This document shows positions 43,208 through 54,044 of a DNA stretch of 64,000 bases, piece by piece; position 1 is the first letter of the stretch; each line of letters starts with the position of its first letter. A program made the position numbers and the translations under genes. A model generated the notes under the pieces. It was not told where the DNA came from, did no database searches, and was given only the letters and a program-made list of their open reading frames with translations. The DNA lies in contig JALNQF010000202.1 of NCBI GenBank assembly GCA_028456385.1, positions 1 through 64,000 of the forward strand, read 5' to 3'. Source of the DNA: Ophiosphaerella korrae. Taxonomy: Eukaryota > Ascomycota > Dothideomycetes > Pleosporales > Phaeosphaeriaceae.

Positions 43208-44878
43208 CTATGCCTGCAACGCCTCGTTCTCATTCGCCTGGCCCTGTCCCGGGATGATCGACTCCTCGGGCACATCTTCGTCTACAAACTTGCGCTCGCT
43301 GACATGCTCCTTCTCCTGGCCGTCCTTGTTTGCAACCCACTTGTTGGTCGGGGCTGACTTCTGGCCCGGCTCATGCTTGAATGTGCATCGCGGGTTCAGG
43401 CATGGATTGAACTTGCACATGGTCGATGTGTGGTGGAATGGGCAGCCAGGCTTTGTGCAGTCGCCACCATGGCGGCAAGGTCGCTCTGTTGGATGCTTGT
43501 ACTGGCAGTTCTCTGGATCGCGGCAGTTGGGCCAAAACGCACACTCCTGCTCCGACTGGAACTTCTGTCGCTGTGCCGGCGAAGGATGCTTTCCAACGCA
43601 CTTGCTGTTCTTACATGCCGCGCCAAAATCGCACGTATCGTTCATGTCAACAGGTGTGCCGGGAGGAGCCGCCGGCGATTGATGGACAAACCGGCAGTCT
43701 ACGTTTGTGCAACGCAGGTTGAACTTGCACATGACCGACCCCTGGTCAGGGCGGCTTGTTTCAACGTCCATGCCGTCGCCGCTTTCTGCTGTTGAGCCCT
43801 CACCCATTGTCGCGTCTTGTCCATCCTTCTTGGTGAACTTTGTAGATGGGGTCATTCCGCCTCGCTGTGGTCGATCTATGCGCTGGTGCAGTGGCCTCTT
43901 GGCTCCGCCTCTCGTATTGCTCGAGTTGAAGTTGGGGTTGACGAAGCCGGTGGGCGCAGGACCACCGGAGAAGATTGACTGGAACATCTGCGCCTGCTGC
44001 TCGTACATCTGCATGATGGCCATCTGCTGCTGGGGATTCAGCATGCCGGGCATGCCGTTTTGGTTGTTCATGGCTGGCATTCCTGGCATTCCTGGCATGG
44101 CGTTCATGGGCATACCGCCGTTCATATTGTTCATGCCCTGGCCCATGTTCATGTTGGCGTTGGCCATGCCCCGCCCGTTGGCCATGGCCTCGATGCCGCG
44201 TCCGATACTCTGACCGCGAGGACCCTTTGGCGGGCCATTGCCGTGAGAGTTTATTCGGCCAACGCCTGCACCTGCGCCCCTAACGCGATGTAATGCGGCG
44301 TCGTCGTGGCGGTTCATCGATTTGTTGAGCTGGTTGAGCATGTTGCGGCCACCACGTGCTGGACGGGCTGCCTGTGCCCCGCTGCCGTTGCGCATGGCCT
44401 TAGGCCCAGTAGGGCTGCTTACTGTTAGTCGCTGTTCTGATGTCTCCCGTGCTATGCGCTGCAGAAGAGAGGGCAAGGGGCCATACATATTGCCTGCTGA
44501 GTCTCCGGTGCCTTCCATGTCGGTGTCCTCTGTTGGCGCTGATCCATCGTCAAGTGCGCTGTTCATTTGGTCCATGTTGGCAGATGAGGCTTGGGCGGCA
44601 CTGCCACTACTCATTTGGCGCTTCATAATCTCGATCTGCTCGAATAACCACTGCGCAAATTGCTGCGTCTCTGTATTTTCGGGGCCCAGATCTAGAAGAT
44701 CACTGGACAGCTCTTGGGCAACCTGGGTTTCATTCTTGTCGTTGGCCAACATAAGGAGAATGTAATCGAAAAGGGTCGTGTCATCGCCGCCGGTCGTCCA
44801 CCCAAACTCGGCGAGCTTGGGCTGCACGACTTGTTGTAGCTGTGCCGCCAGCAACGATTCAGGGGTGAAGTCAGCCAT
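43208..44878 (-). CDS. NAB2: Nab2-type CCCH zinc-finger poly(A)-binding protein
   Basis: A single exon of 556 codons. The N-terminal helical PWI-like domain (LAEFGWTTGGDDTTLFDYIL; FAQWLFEQIEIM, about 1-90) is followed by an Arg/Gly-rich stretch and a Met/Asn/Gly-rich region (GMPGMPAMNNQNGMPGM). The C-terminal array has five tandem CCCH fingers (CKFNLRCTNVDCRFVH; CDFGAACKNSKCVGKH; CAFWPNCRDPENCQYKH; CRHGGDCTKPGCPFHH; CKFNPCLNPRCTFKH). Nab2/ZC3H14 proteins bind poly(A), limit tail length and help mRNA export. Yeast Nab2 has seven fingers; five are plain here. The gene-symbol assignment rests on this architecture. Confidence 0.88.
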   Translation of the reverse strand: MADFTPESLLAAQLQQVVQPKLAEFGWTTGGDDTTLFDYILLMLANDKNETQVAQELSSDLLDLGPENTETQQFAQWLFEQIEIMKRQMSSGSAAQASSANMDQMNSALDDGSAPTEDTDMEGTGDSAGNMYGPLPSLLQRIARETSEQRLTVSSPTGPKAMRNGSGAQAARPARGGRNMLNQLNKSMNRHDDAALHRVRGAGAGVGRINSHGNGPPKGPRGQSIGRGIEAMANGRGMANANMNMGQGMNNMNGGMPMNAMPGMPGMPAMNNQNGMPGMLNPQQQMAIMQMYEQQAQMFQSIFSGGPAPTGFVNPNFNSSNTRGGAKRPLHQRIDRPQRGGMTPSTKFTKKDGQDATMGEGSTAESGDGMDVETSRPDQGSVMCKFNLRCTNVDCRFVHQSPAAPPGTPVDMNDTCDFGAACKNSKCVGKHPSPAQRQKFQSEQECAFWPNCRDPENCQYKHPTERPCRHGGDCTKPGCPFHHTSTMCKFNPCLNPRCTFKHEPGQKSAPTNKWVANKDGQEKEHVSERKFVDEDVPEESIIPGQGQANENEALQA

Positions 44879-45773
44879 AATGGAGACGCTTTGGGACGAT
44901 GCGCGGGTAGGACCTGGCGTTGAGGTCGAGGTCGAGGCCGAGGGTGGGTATACAAAGGTGAAAGGAGCGAAAGCAGGCGCGTATTCAGTCGCGTCCTCTT
45001 TTTCGCGCTGGTGTTATTAAAATCCCTAAACAGCAATTCAGTGGTTAAGGCAAGGAGTTGCGCGTGGAGAAAAGTCGAGTGAAGTCGCTGTGTGGAGGCG
45101 CGAAGTTGCGAGGGAAAACGGCGGGTGTTCAAAGATTGCTTGGCAATCCACAAACGCACGTCCCTATTGCCGTTAGTCTGCGGCCTTCATACCCTGACCT
45201 GCTGACAACCTCCATAGGAGGCATATGTTTTATTTGCTTTGAAATCTCTCTACAATGCGTTAGATCGCACATAATGTGTTGTATCATACATTCTAATATC
45301 ATCTATGCAGTATCACCCCTAAATCCCATAATTACCTTCATGTGACGACGGACTGCAGGCAACGATAACAACAATCAGTCTTGTCTGATCCACCGCGCTC
45401 AGCCCTCTTCTACAGACCTTGTCTATGTAGAGAAAGCCTAGTTTCCTGCCTCACTCACCCAACTACAGTCGCGGTTGGCTAGAAAAATCTGTTTTCAGCA
45501 CCATATGCAAAATGGCTTCCCTAGTTGCATCTCAAAGGCACCTCCAGAAACTCCATAATACGGTCAATCATGTTCTCACAAAAGAAAAATCAACGCCAAC
45601 CTCTTCTCATCTTCTGTCCAAGCACCGATTGGAGGCGATAGCAGCGATAAAGCAGGTTCTCATTCTACTACTGCATTAGCAAGGACTAACCTCAATCCAG
45701 AACATTTCTTGATGAATTCGAGCCTTGTGCAAAATCGGAAGCTCTAGGCGCATTGTCAGCCCTCCACTTGAAA
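44879..45773. other. intergenic stretch with a possible 5' exon
   Basis: An ATG at 45512 opens 48 codons up to a possible donor at 45656, and CTAAC...CCAG at about 45687-45700 looks like a branch point and acceptor. The phases do not match the next frame, so I did not attach this exon. Confidence 0.3.
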
Positions 45774-46643
45774 ATGTGCGCCAAACTGCCTCGCGAAATC
45801 AGGGATATGATCTACTCGCATCTCATCGTCAAGGAACCAATGACCGTTATCAGTTGGTCCGCGAACACTCCCAAATTCAAATCCATTTCCGACGTATTTA
45901 CCGATTTTATTCGAGCAAAAAAGGCCTTTGATGCTGCAACCTTTGACACCCTTGAAACGGGAGGCTGGATAATTAATCCCGACTACGTTGGTCAAAGCAT
46001 GGCCCGCGAAATCGCCAAGGTATTTTACCGCTTCACCTCTTTCAAATTGAACGACGACCGCTTCCTCCCTGAAATATTAACCAACGACCGCACACAAACG
46101 AATCTACAGCCGTACGAGAACATTCGCGGCACATTCATACTTAGTATATGTACCATATTTCGTCCTGGAGACTATGAAGACACGTGGCAGAATACAGAAA
46201 ATGAAATATCTTTCCTAAAAGGTTTACATAACCGGATGAGCTACCTGACTCTTCTAAAACGTAAATCGCTGCTCGATCTCATCATAGAGTTTAAAATGAC
46301 GCCGCGTTGGTACTTCGAACTTCAAACCAAGCGCCACTTGTACAACATCCTAGAAGCCTTGCGAGCACCTTTCTACCGACTGATTCATGGCGGATGGAAA
46401 GCCAGCGTCTTAGCTAGAACGAATAGGCGCAAAACCCCAGGAAAGCTCATTTCTGGGGGCCCGTTGAACTATTTCGCTCTGAGGAAAGAGGAGTGGGAAG
46501 AGGAGGTGAAGATTGATGGTCCAGAATGGCTGCCATCGAGAAATTTCATCTCAAGAGAGCAACTTGAGCAAACGGGTGGTGAATTGCTGCTGAGACAGCG
46601 TTTCGAGCAGAGGTGGGGACATTACGATTCTATCTACGAGTAA
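45774..46643 (+). CDS. LPRE-type fungal orphan protein (F-box/2EXR-like start)
   Basis: A frame of 289 codons from the ATG at 45774; it is open upstream to about 45695, so the true N-terminus may come from a spliced exon. It starts with the motif KLPREIRDMIYSHL common to a large Pezizomycotina family, sometimes described as F-box-like or 2EXR. The rest (for example WIINPDYVGQSMAREIAKVF; TPRWYFELQTKRHLYNIL) matches no domain I can name. Function unknown. Confidence 0.65.
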   Translation: MCAKLPREIRDMIYSHLIVKEPMTVISWSANTPKFKSISDVFTDFIRAKKAFDAATFDTLETGGWIINPDYVGQSMAREIAKVFYRFTSFKLNDDRFLPEILTNDRTQTNLQPYENIRGTFILSICTIFRPGDYEDTWQNTENEISFLKGLHNRMSYLTLLKRKSLLDLIIEFKMTPRWYFELQTKRHLYNILEALRAPFYRLIHGGWKASVLARTNRRKTPGKLISGGPLNYFALRKEEWEEEVKIDGPEWLPSRNFISREQLEQTGGELLLRQRFEQRWGHYDSIYE

Positions 46644-47571
46644 GCGATTTTTACTCTACACTTCGCTATTGGCAGAAAACATTATTCTTTATACTCCAGA
46701 ATCTGAATTTCGAAGTGGAATGAGGACATGGTTGAACGACTTGTAAGATAGCTTGACTTTGAGCTTCATACGATTTTTCTTGCCCTGTTGATAGAAATTA
46801 TAATCCTAAACAAGGCTGCATTATATTTTTTTATGCAATCTTACTAGCGTAAGAGAATGTAACACGTGTTACAATTTATGCTCGCGTTAGTAATCATTAT
46901 ATTATCTTGAACTGTGCAATACATATAGGTGAGTCTACCGATGTTAGTATCATCACTTGAATCACTTTCACACTACTAAATAGAATGCAAAGGCAAGAAC
47001 CGAGTTCCAAACTCGCCCTGCACGACTTGGCCTACGTCAAGGCGAGCTCCTCATTCCTAAGCTCAAGAGGTTCTTAGCCAACTCTCAGTAAACCAAAAAG
47101 AAGCAGAATTATCCCTCCAGTGTATTAGCGTTATGTATAATATGTATAATAGAATTTAGGATTCTCTTACTGGAGGTTTTAGGCTGCTCCTGCGTTATCT
47201 ATAGTTTTCTAGAGAAGAGATTATTGGTGATTGAGGTATACCAAGAAATGAGGGACCGAATAACAAAAATAGGGGCTGAACAACACGCGCCATGTCCAAC
47301 AGCATACCGAAACTGCCATGGCCGTCCCGTGGCCGTCCCGCATCCGCCCGTTTCCTTAGCCAATCAGCACTATCGGAGCGTATCGGCATCATCACAACTA
47401 TGGATGATCGCCGTCCAGGCGTCCAATATAAGCATCGACTATCGAATGGCATGCACGCAGTCGCATTGCATGGTACCCTAGACGGTCGGGCCTTCTAGGA
47501 AACAAATAAGAAGGGCTGAGGGGAACAATTTCGGTCCAAGTCCTGAACTTGGTTTCTCGACTCGGACAACA
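46644..47571. other. gene-free stretch
   Basis: AT-rich 3' region followed by the upstream region of the FAD oxidase. Short TATAATATGTATAATA-like sequence near 47135. No gene supported. Confidence 0.3.
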
Positions 47572-49297
47572 ATGAAGGTGAAGAGTGTTATTGCGCTCAG
47601 CGGTTTTGCTGGATACGCGCGGTCAAGCGCATTTGAGCCGCAGGATTTCAATGTCACGGATGCGCTGGTGGAGAATGGCGTCGATGTTTCGAGCATCTCT
47701 GGTTTGGCCGAATTAGGAAGAGAAGGGGCTCAGCGGTCATTGGTTCAAGTGTGCACGATAGCTGTATGTTGTGCGCTTTTGGATCGCGATTGAAGCTGCT
47801 GATTATGCGTAGTGCAACGCGCTCAGAACGACGTATGGAGCGAACAATGTGTTTCTTGAGGGGACGGAGGCATACGATACGTTTACGAACGCGTATTGGT
47901 CTGCGCAACAGGGCACTGTGAATCCGCACTGCGTGTACAAGCCGACAAGCGCGATTCAGGTTTCAACGGCCGTTCTGGTATCGAGGCTGACTCGGTGTCC
48001 TTTTGCCGTGAAGGGTGGTGGGCATGCTGCTTTTGCTGGTGCTTCGAGCATCGAGGGGGGCATCACGATTGCGCTTGAAAATATGAATGAGGTTACGTTG
48101 TCTTCTGACAAGAAGATTGCAGCGGTTGGGCCTGGAAATACTTGGATCCGAGTCTACGAAATATTAGAGAAATATGGCCTAGCTGTGATAGGTGGTCGGG
48201 TGAGTGCTCTCCAACTCCACAGGTTTTTCTGTCTGTGATTTCTGACTATAGTATAGATGGCTACGGTTGGTGTCTCGGGGCTGACACTTGGCGGTGGTAT
48301 ATCGCATTTCGCCAACGATTACGGCTGGGGTTGTGATAACGTCGATTCTTTCGAAGTTGTGACAGCTCGTGGAAGTATCGTCACCGCAAGTGCAACAAAT
48401 CTTCCAGACTTGTACTGGGCATTGCGCGGTGGCGGTAACAACTTTGGTATCATCACAAAATTTAATATGAGGACTTTGGCTCAAGTTGCCATGTGGGGTG
48501 GGTCGGTGGTTATACCTGAGTCTCAATTTGATGCAGTCTATACCACATACGCTAAGATTGCGAAGAATGCTGCTCAAGATACGAAACAAGCGCAGATTGT
48601 CTCCTTCCTCTTATTGAACGGCACGAGGATCGCGGGGGTTGACCTCGAATACTCCGATCCCACACCTTGGCCAGCAATCTTCGACGACTGGAAGTCGATT
48701 CCAAAAGTGCAAGACTCCACCTCTGTTTACAATCTCACGGAAGCCGTGAGCACGCTAGGAGCAGGATTACCTGACGGTCTTCAGCAAACGTACTGGGACC
48801 TGACTTTCAAACTGGATAGGGACTTGATGAAAGATCAAATGGACATTTTCTTCTCCATGCTTCCCGCCATCTTAGGTGCGGCAGATCTTCTACCTGTTTT
48901 GAGTTATCAAGCGATTACAGTACCCATGATGGAGAAAATGCAAAAGAATGGCGGGAACGCGCTCGGTCTGGATCCCAAGGAGGGGCCTATTTATATTGCT
49001 AACATGGGTCTGAGCTGGACCAATCCTGCCGACAACGATCGCATCATGTCGTTCAGCAACGCGTTATATGAGCGCCTTCAAGCTGAGGCAGTCAAGAGAG
49101 GGTTGGCGAACGATTTTATTTACATGAATTACGCTTCACCATACCAGGATCCGATTGCTAGCTACGGAGCAAGCAACAAGCGAAGGTTGAAGCAGATTGC
49201 TGCGGTTTATGATCCCTCTGCTGTGTTCCAGACACTGCAGCCTGGATATTTCAAGTTGGATGGAACGCCGTACGGGGCATTCCCAGCGCGAAAGTAA
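47572..49297 (+). CDS. FAD-linked (berberine-bridge-type) oxidoreductase
   Basis: Three exons (47572-47763, 47813-48199, 48257-49297) encode 539 residues. The introns begin GTATGT and GTGAGT and end GTAG and ATAG. The PCMH-type FAD domain shows CPFAVKGGGHAAFAGASSIE with the His used for flavin attachment in this family, then VGPGNTWIRVYEIL, ATVGVSGLTLGGGISHFAND, GWGCDNVDSFEVVTA and WALRGGGNNFGIITKFNM. The C-terminal BBE segment ends with YDPSAVFQTLQPGYFKL. A moderately hydrophobic N-terminus could be a signal peptide. Such enzymes oxidise sugars or secondary-metabolite alcohols. The second flavin-linking cysteine typical of bicovalent members was not evident. Confidence 0.88.
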
Positions 49298-49671
49298 ATG
49301 GCTTCCTGAAGCAGTGTGCAGAACGACGATTGGCAGCTGCTCTTGCTTAGACAAAGACGTGGCAGATAGTCAAGTGATTGCTACTGTCAATTCTAGAATA
49401 AAATCTATGTTCATATATCATAACAATTGCGCTGACCCGATTCAACGGCGAGAAAGATGTGAATAGAAAGTGATGCCAGGTCGCCACTGCGTGCCAAGAC
49501 ACACGGTCCGTGCGCACATGCGCTTGTCGCCTTTTCCACCGGCCGTCCTTCCATCACCATCACCACAACCTCACCCTCCGCCTTCCTCTCCACCCCCCCA
49601 ACTTCCACCACTTGTCCCGACTGTAGGTCGTGTCATCCTGTGTCACAAAGACAACCCAGCAAATATCCGAC
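49298..49671. other. intergenic stretch, C-rich leader
   Basis: The right half is rich in C with CACCATCACC-type runs, probably the leader of the SR-protein gene. Confidence 0.3.
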
Positions 49672-50407
49672 ATGTCTCGCGGCGGTGGCACCACGCTCTA
49701 CGTCACCGGCTTCGGTCACGGCACCCGCGCTCGCGACCTGGCCTACGAGTTTGAGCGATATGGCCGGCTAGTCCGCTGCGACATTCCAGCCCCGCGCTCA
49801 GCTTCCAGCAGACTGTAAGTTATGCCCGTGTACCCTGGCCAAGTCCCCAGCGCTGACTAGACGCACAGCTTCGCCTTCGTCGAGTATGAGAGCAGGCGCG
49901 ATGCCGACGACGCGTACCATGAGATGCACAATAAGCGCATTGGCCGTGACGACCTTCTCAAGATTGAGGTCCGAATCACCCTCCCCTCCGCCGCAACTTG
50001 TCCTAACAAAGCAGGTACAGTGGGCACGCACGCCTCCCTCAGCATCGTGGCGCTTCGACTCTGGCCGTGACCGTCCCCGTGGTGAGCGCTCGGAGCGCAG
50101 TGAGCGTGGCGGCGGCCGCGAGCGCTCTCCTCGTCGTCGTAGCACCTCGCCCCGCCGCGACCGGGAGGGCTTTTCGCCTCGCAAGGACGACCGCCGCGAG
50201 CGCGACTACGACCGCCGTGATCGCGACAGGTCCAGGAGCCCCAATGGTGACCGCGAGATGAAGGATGTCCGTGACCGCGAAGAGGACCGGAGCGAACGCC
50301 CAGACCGTGAACGCGACGACAGGCGCGACCGTGAACGCGAGGCTGGCGCACCCGTCGAAGAGCGCAAGAGTGAGACGCCTAATCAAGCCGAAGACGAAGT
50401 TCTCTGA
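49672..50407 (+). CDS. SR-type splicing factor with one RRM
   Basis: Three exons (49672-49814, 49869-49968, 50015-50407) encode 211 residues. The RRM carries RNP2 (TLYVTGF) and RNP1 (LFAFVEYE, completed across the first intron), and ends KIEVQWAR across the second intron, whose donor is the weaker GTCCGA. The C-terminal half is made of Arg alternating with Ser, Asp and Glu ([40 protein letters not shown]). SR proteins select splice sites and help export mRNA; phosphorylation of the RS part controls location. It resembles single-RRM fungal Srp1-type proteins. Confidence 0.85.
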
Positions 50408-51075
50408 TCAGCGACAGACGATTCTCCTCCTCCCCCGGCGGTGCACGAAGATCTGGACGTTGCTGAGTAGAACGGAGGCCCTATTCCTCTGGGGTCAGAC
50501 GGCCTATCTCCTACTGCGCTTGTTCTTTGATTCGATGGTTTCGGTGTTTCCTCCAAGATTGGGGCAAAGTATGGGTGTTTGATTAGCGGAAAAGGTCTAT
50601 AGGTTTTGTTCTCTTTCGGAGTGGTGGGCTAGCGTTACTGCCAGCCATGCCACAGGTTAATCATATCAGCAGTCGGTACATTCGATTCGATATCTTCTCT
50701 TTGACGGTCGGTACCGGCGAATCCTCTTCGACGCCATCTGCTTTCCTGTTTTCGATCGATCGCTTTCGACACGCTTGACGCACACTCCCTGTACACTACT
50801 CGGTCGATCTATAGAACGTCGAACTTTCCATCCTCCCATCCCTCCCCGCTGCTCGCTCGATTCACTTCCCCGATCCCGCCGTCGTACCCTCCCGATGCGA
50901 AACATTACTTACCACGGTTTGTACTTTTTTTTTTCTATGTTGTGGACTCTATTGGTGTATATTGTGACCCCATCGACTGCTCGTGACTAGATTCCCTGTG
51001 CGTGTTCATCTCAACGATCTAAATGATTGCCTTTTATCCCTATTTCTGACTTTCATTCTAACTTGAGAACAGCAA
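50408..51075. other. intergenic space between convergent genes
   Basis: 3' regions of the SR gene (+) and the orphan gene (-). Contains a T10 run near 50926. No gene seen. Confidence 0.35.
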
Positions 51076-52134
51076 TTAATAGCCCACTGGTGGTAATGTA
51101 GTTTTCCAGCGTGAACTGTTCTGAAACTGTGTCACTTTATCTCTGGCTCTCCCCCATGGAGTTATCCACAGGTCCGTGATTCGATAGTCGTCCTGAGGTT
51201 GAACATATCGCGTTCTGTTGGGAAGAGAAAGGACTTCATGGTTGGCCCACGAATCGCCAGGGTTGAGATCTGATCCCCTCCCGTGAAATAAACTTATTCT
51301 ATTGCCAATGCCGACCTTAGCGACGTAATCATAATCTTTGGCCGTGCCGTCAACTAGCGAGCGATTTGGTGGCCAATGACCACCCCAATGATCCATCCGC
51401 AAATCTGCCTTGTCAATGATGATGCACACGCTAGCGGCTTCGCTCAACAGGTTCTTCTCCTTGAACAAGCCTTCATATGTTCCATTATACGAGTAAGGTA
51501 TGAGAAGGACGCGAATGGTAATGGTGGATGGACCCCTAGCAAAATATGGCTCTACGTCCCTCTTTTGCATGACTCTTAGCCATTGGATTGGCTGAATGTT
51601 GGCAGTGTTGGTGGGCGTTTGAAGGTGTCTGTTTCCCAAGACGTCACCTCCCCAGACTCCCCAGACTTCACGGTTCGCACTTATGACACTATTCACAGAC
51701 CAATCAGTTGTGTTCGGCAGCTCGACCGCAGGACCACAATCACTGATCCGTTCCGCCAAAAACACCACTCCCAAGCACCCCATCGGTCGTCCATCCGTCA
51801 GTGCGTCAGGAAGTCGTTCGAGGGGAGCTAGAAAGCCTCGCGGGATACAGAATACTTCGCTTTCCAATTTTATGTTCCCAAGCTGCACTTTCGTCCAGTA
51901 GTCAAAGAGTGTATCAGTAATCTTCTCGTGTGCTCCTGGATTTGCGACAAGGGGAAGGTAGTAGATCTTGATGTTAACATATTCTAGCTTTGTGGCATTT
52001 GCTGTTGAGCTTTCACCTGTTTGAGGTGAAGGTGCAGTTATACTACCCGATCCTCCGGACATAGCTACCTTTGACGCAGCATACATCTCTTGGAAGAAGC
52101 CATCAATGTACCGATCAAGATCGGAACCAGACAT
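51076..52134 (-). CDS. hypothetical protein, fungal orphan
   Basis: A single exon of 352 codons with a good natural composition and no signal peptide or membrane helix. Repeated Trp/Gly motifs (WGVWGGDVLGN; DHWGGHWPPNRS; WITPWGRARD) suggest a globular beta-rich domain. I do not recognise the family. It stands alone at the border of a 1.9-kb gene-free region. Confidence 0.6.
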   Translation of the reverse strand: MSGSDLDRYIDGFFQEMYAASKVAMSGGSGSITAPSPQTGESSTANATKLEYVNIKIYYLPLVANPGAHEKITDTLFDYWTKVQLGNIKLESEVFCIPRGFLAPLERLPDALTDGRPMGCLGVVFLAERISDCGPAVELPNTTDWSVNSVISANREVWGVWGGDVLGNRHLQTPTNTANIQPIQWLRVMQKRDVEPYFARGPSTITIRVLLIPYSYNGTYEGLFKEKNLLSEAASVCIIIDKADLRMDHWGGHWPPNRSLVDGTAKDYDYVAKVGIGNRISLFHGRGSDLNPGDSWANHEVLSLPNRTRYVQPQDDYRITDLWITPWGRARDKVTQFQNSSRWKTTLPPVGY

Positions 52135-54044
52135 GCTGCTCGACGTTTACAGGAAAGTTTCTGCAGACAAGGAACAAACGATGTGGCTCGGCTTGAGAAT
52201 TTATACTCTGGCTTCGCCCCTGGTACGCAGCGTTGATGACTGACCCAGCTGCGACTTTTCCACTAAGAGTAGTCATGGTACCTGGAGTATGACGCTTTCG
52301 CGATTTCGCGATCGGCGCGATGCGCGTCGACCATGACGATGCGTCAAGTGCGACAACTTTAGCAAAGGCTACCTTTCTTTAGAGTCATTGAGAGGTCGGA
52401 GTACAGCATGGCTTCTGAATGAAATATTTTAAATTCGAAACTATAGTCTAGACTGCATTGATGGAAACCGAAATCATCCTTCACCCTGATGACACCTAAG
52501 CCTGGGAAGTATTGAGAACACGTCTGAGCATATTTTCGTGCTGCTTCTCAGTACTCTCATTTCTTAGTCCCGCGCAGCTGTCATTTCTACCTAGGTGCCC
52601 CTTATGATACTTTTGGCTACATACATATGACCAAGAAGCTTAATCAAGGGATAAATGCTTTCTCCTAGGCCCTCGATATATTCTAGGTATTGATCGATGT
52701 AAGAACGCAATTCTATATCTCGGGAAGATCTATAGGTGCCGTAATCCCCAAGGCCGCTAGGTACAGGCAGAGCCATACCTGATGGGTCAAGCTTTTTGTA
52801 TCAAGGTCCTCAATGTATCACATGTCCAAAAATCATTGATGTAGACTCGGTGGCTAAATGTCCGTCGGTGCATCAGCATCATTAATCCAGGCAGGGTATG
52901 CCGGGGGGCACCAATGAACAGTGCCCTGGTAATCTTGGGATTGGAGCTGTCGAATTGATCGCGATTGCGTAATCGAGTGATTTAGCCACACCATATAGCA
53001 ATGATCTATGACTTTCGATTTCACGGTTCAAGGCCGATCTCTTGATGTACATAAGGGTGCTTTGCGGCTCTTGTTTCTCTCGGATCAGGCTATTTTTCCA
53101 TTCTCATGAGAGATAAAGACTGGTGGATATAGAGCTTTCATGCGTTTCTCAAGTGAGGAAAGGGGTTTGGAGTTCTGTCGCGGCCTATTTGCTGCATTCA
53201 TACTCTAACCATGCCCCGCTGAAAGAGTTAAAGTTGCGCGAGACATGTTTGAAGAATAATTGTGCTGCTTACCTTCTCCGACTGCGATGACAAAATGGCC
53301 TACTCTATTGGTGGAGCGAGCTCAATGCTTGAAGATGAGTCGCAGTTGGAGCCAACACCAAGATTCGTAGCCTACTCATGGCCATGAGGTCACAAGCTGT
53401 TGTGGTCCGCGACCTCAACATGATTGGTACCACAGTGACTGTACGCCGTCGAGGTGGGTCTTGGAGTTAGAGACCTGATAGGTTCAGGCTTAATATAGTC
53501 AGTTCAGACATCATGTTCGTGTTCATGCACTAACAGAGCATAAACATCGTTTGAACATCGCTCAGATACCATTTCTAGTAGATTTTGTCCCGTACAGCGC
53601 AGGGCAGGATCAACGATTCCGTGGCAGGCACCACCCCAACTCGTGATGTAGTACCCAATACAATATATCTAACCCCTCCTACCAACTGCAGGTCGAAACC
53701 TGTACCCTATCCCGTGCATCTCAGTATGCCATAGTATTAAGATTGAGAAAGCGTTAAGATATCAAGATAGCATGGGACTTGTTACGCTACTGAGGCGATG
53801 TATGTTAAGAGGTAGGTAGTGATGAGAGTGATTAAGTAACGAGGGAAAGATTTGGTAAACTTCAGATAACCTCTCCTAAGGTGAACAGTTGACTGAAAGG
53901 ACTGTACGTAGAATGATGAGGTATAGTTCATGCCAGTCTTAAAAACGACATCACGATTCAAATAATTAGTTGGTTCTGCTCAAGCCAGTTAAATATAGAA
54001 AATAGCATCTTGAAGTTTATCGGTAATACTACACCAAAAGCTGT
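52135..54044. other. 1.9-kb gene-free stretch
   Basis: Many stops in all frames. A 33-codon frame at 53008-53109 (TVQGRSLDVHKGALRLL) faintly recalls a BTB domain start but stops at once. No repeats with clear ends were found. Confidence 0.35.

Noticed and set aside
45512..45655. Candidate first exon for the LPRE-type gene
   Set aside because: Its donor (GTTCTC) is weak and the phase does not match the downstream frame.
53008..53109. Possible BTB-domain start (VHKGALRLL)
   Set aside because: Only 33 codons, no continuation in any frame after the stop, and the match is short.
53685..53710. T-arm-like sequence that could indicate a tRNA
   Set aside because: It lacks the TTC of a T-loop, and no acceptor or anticodon arms fit around it.
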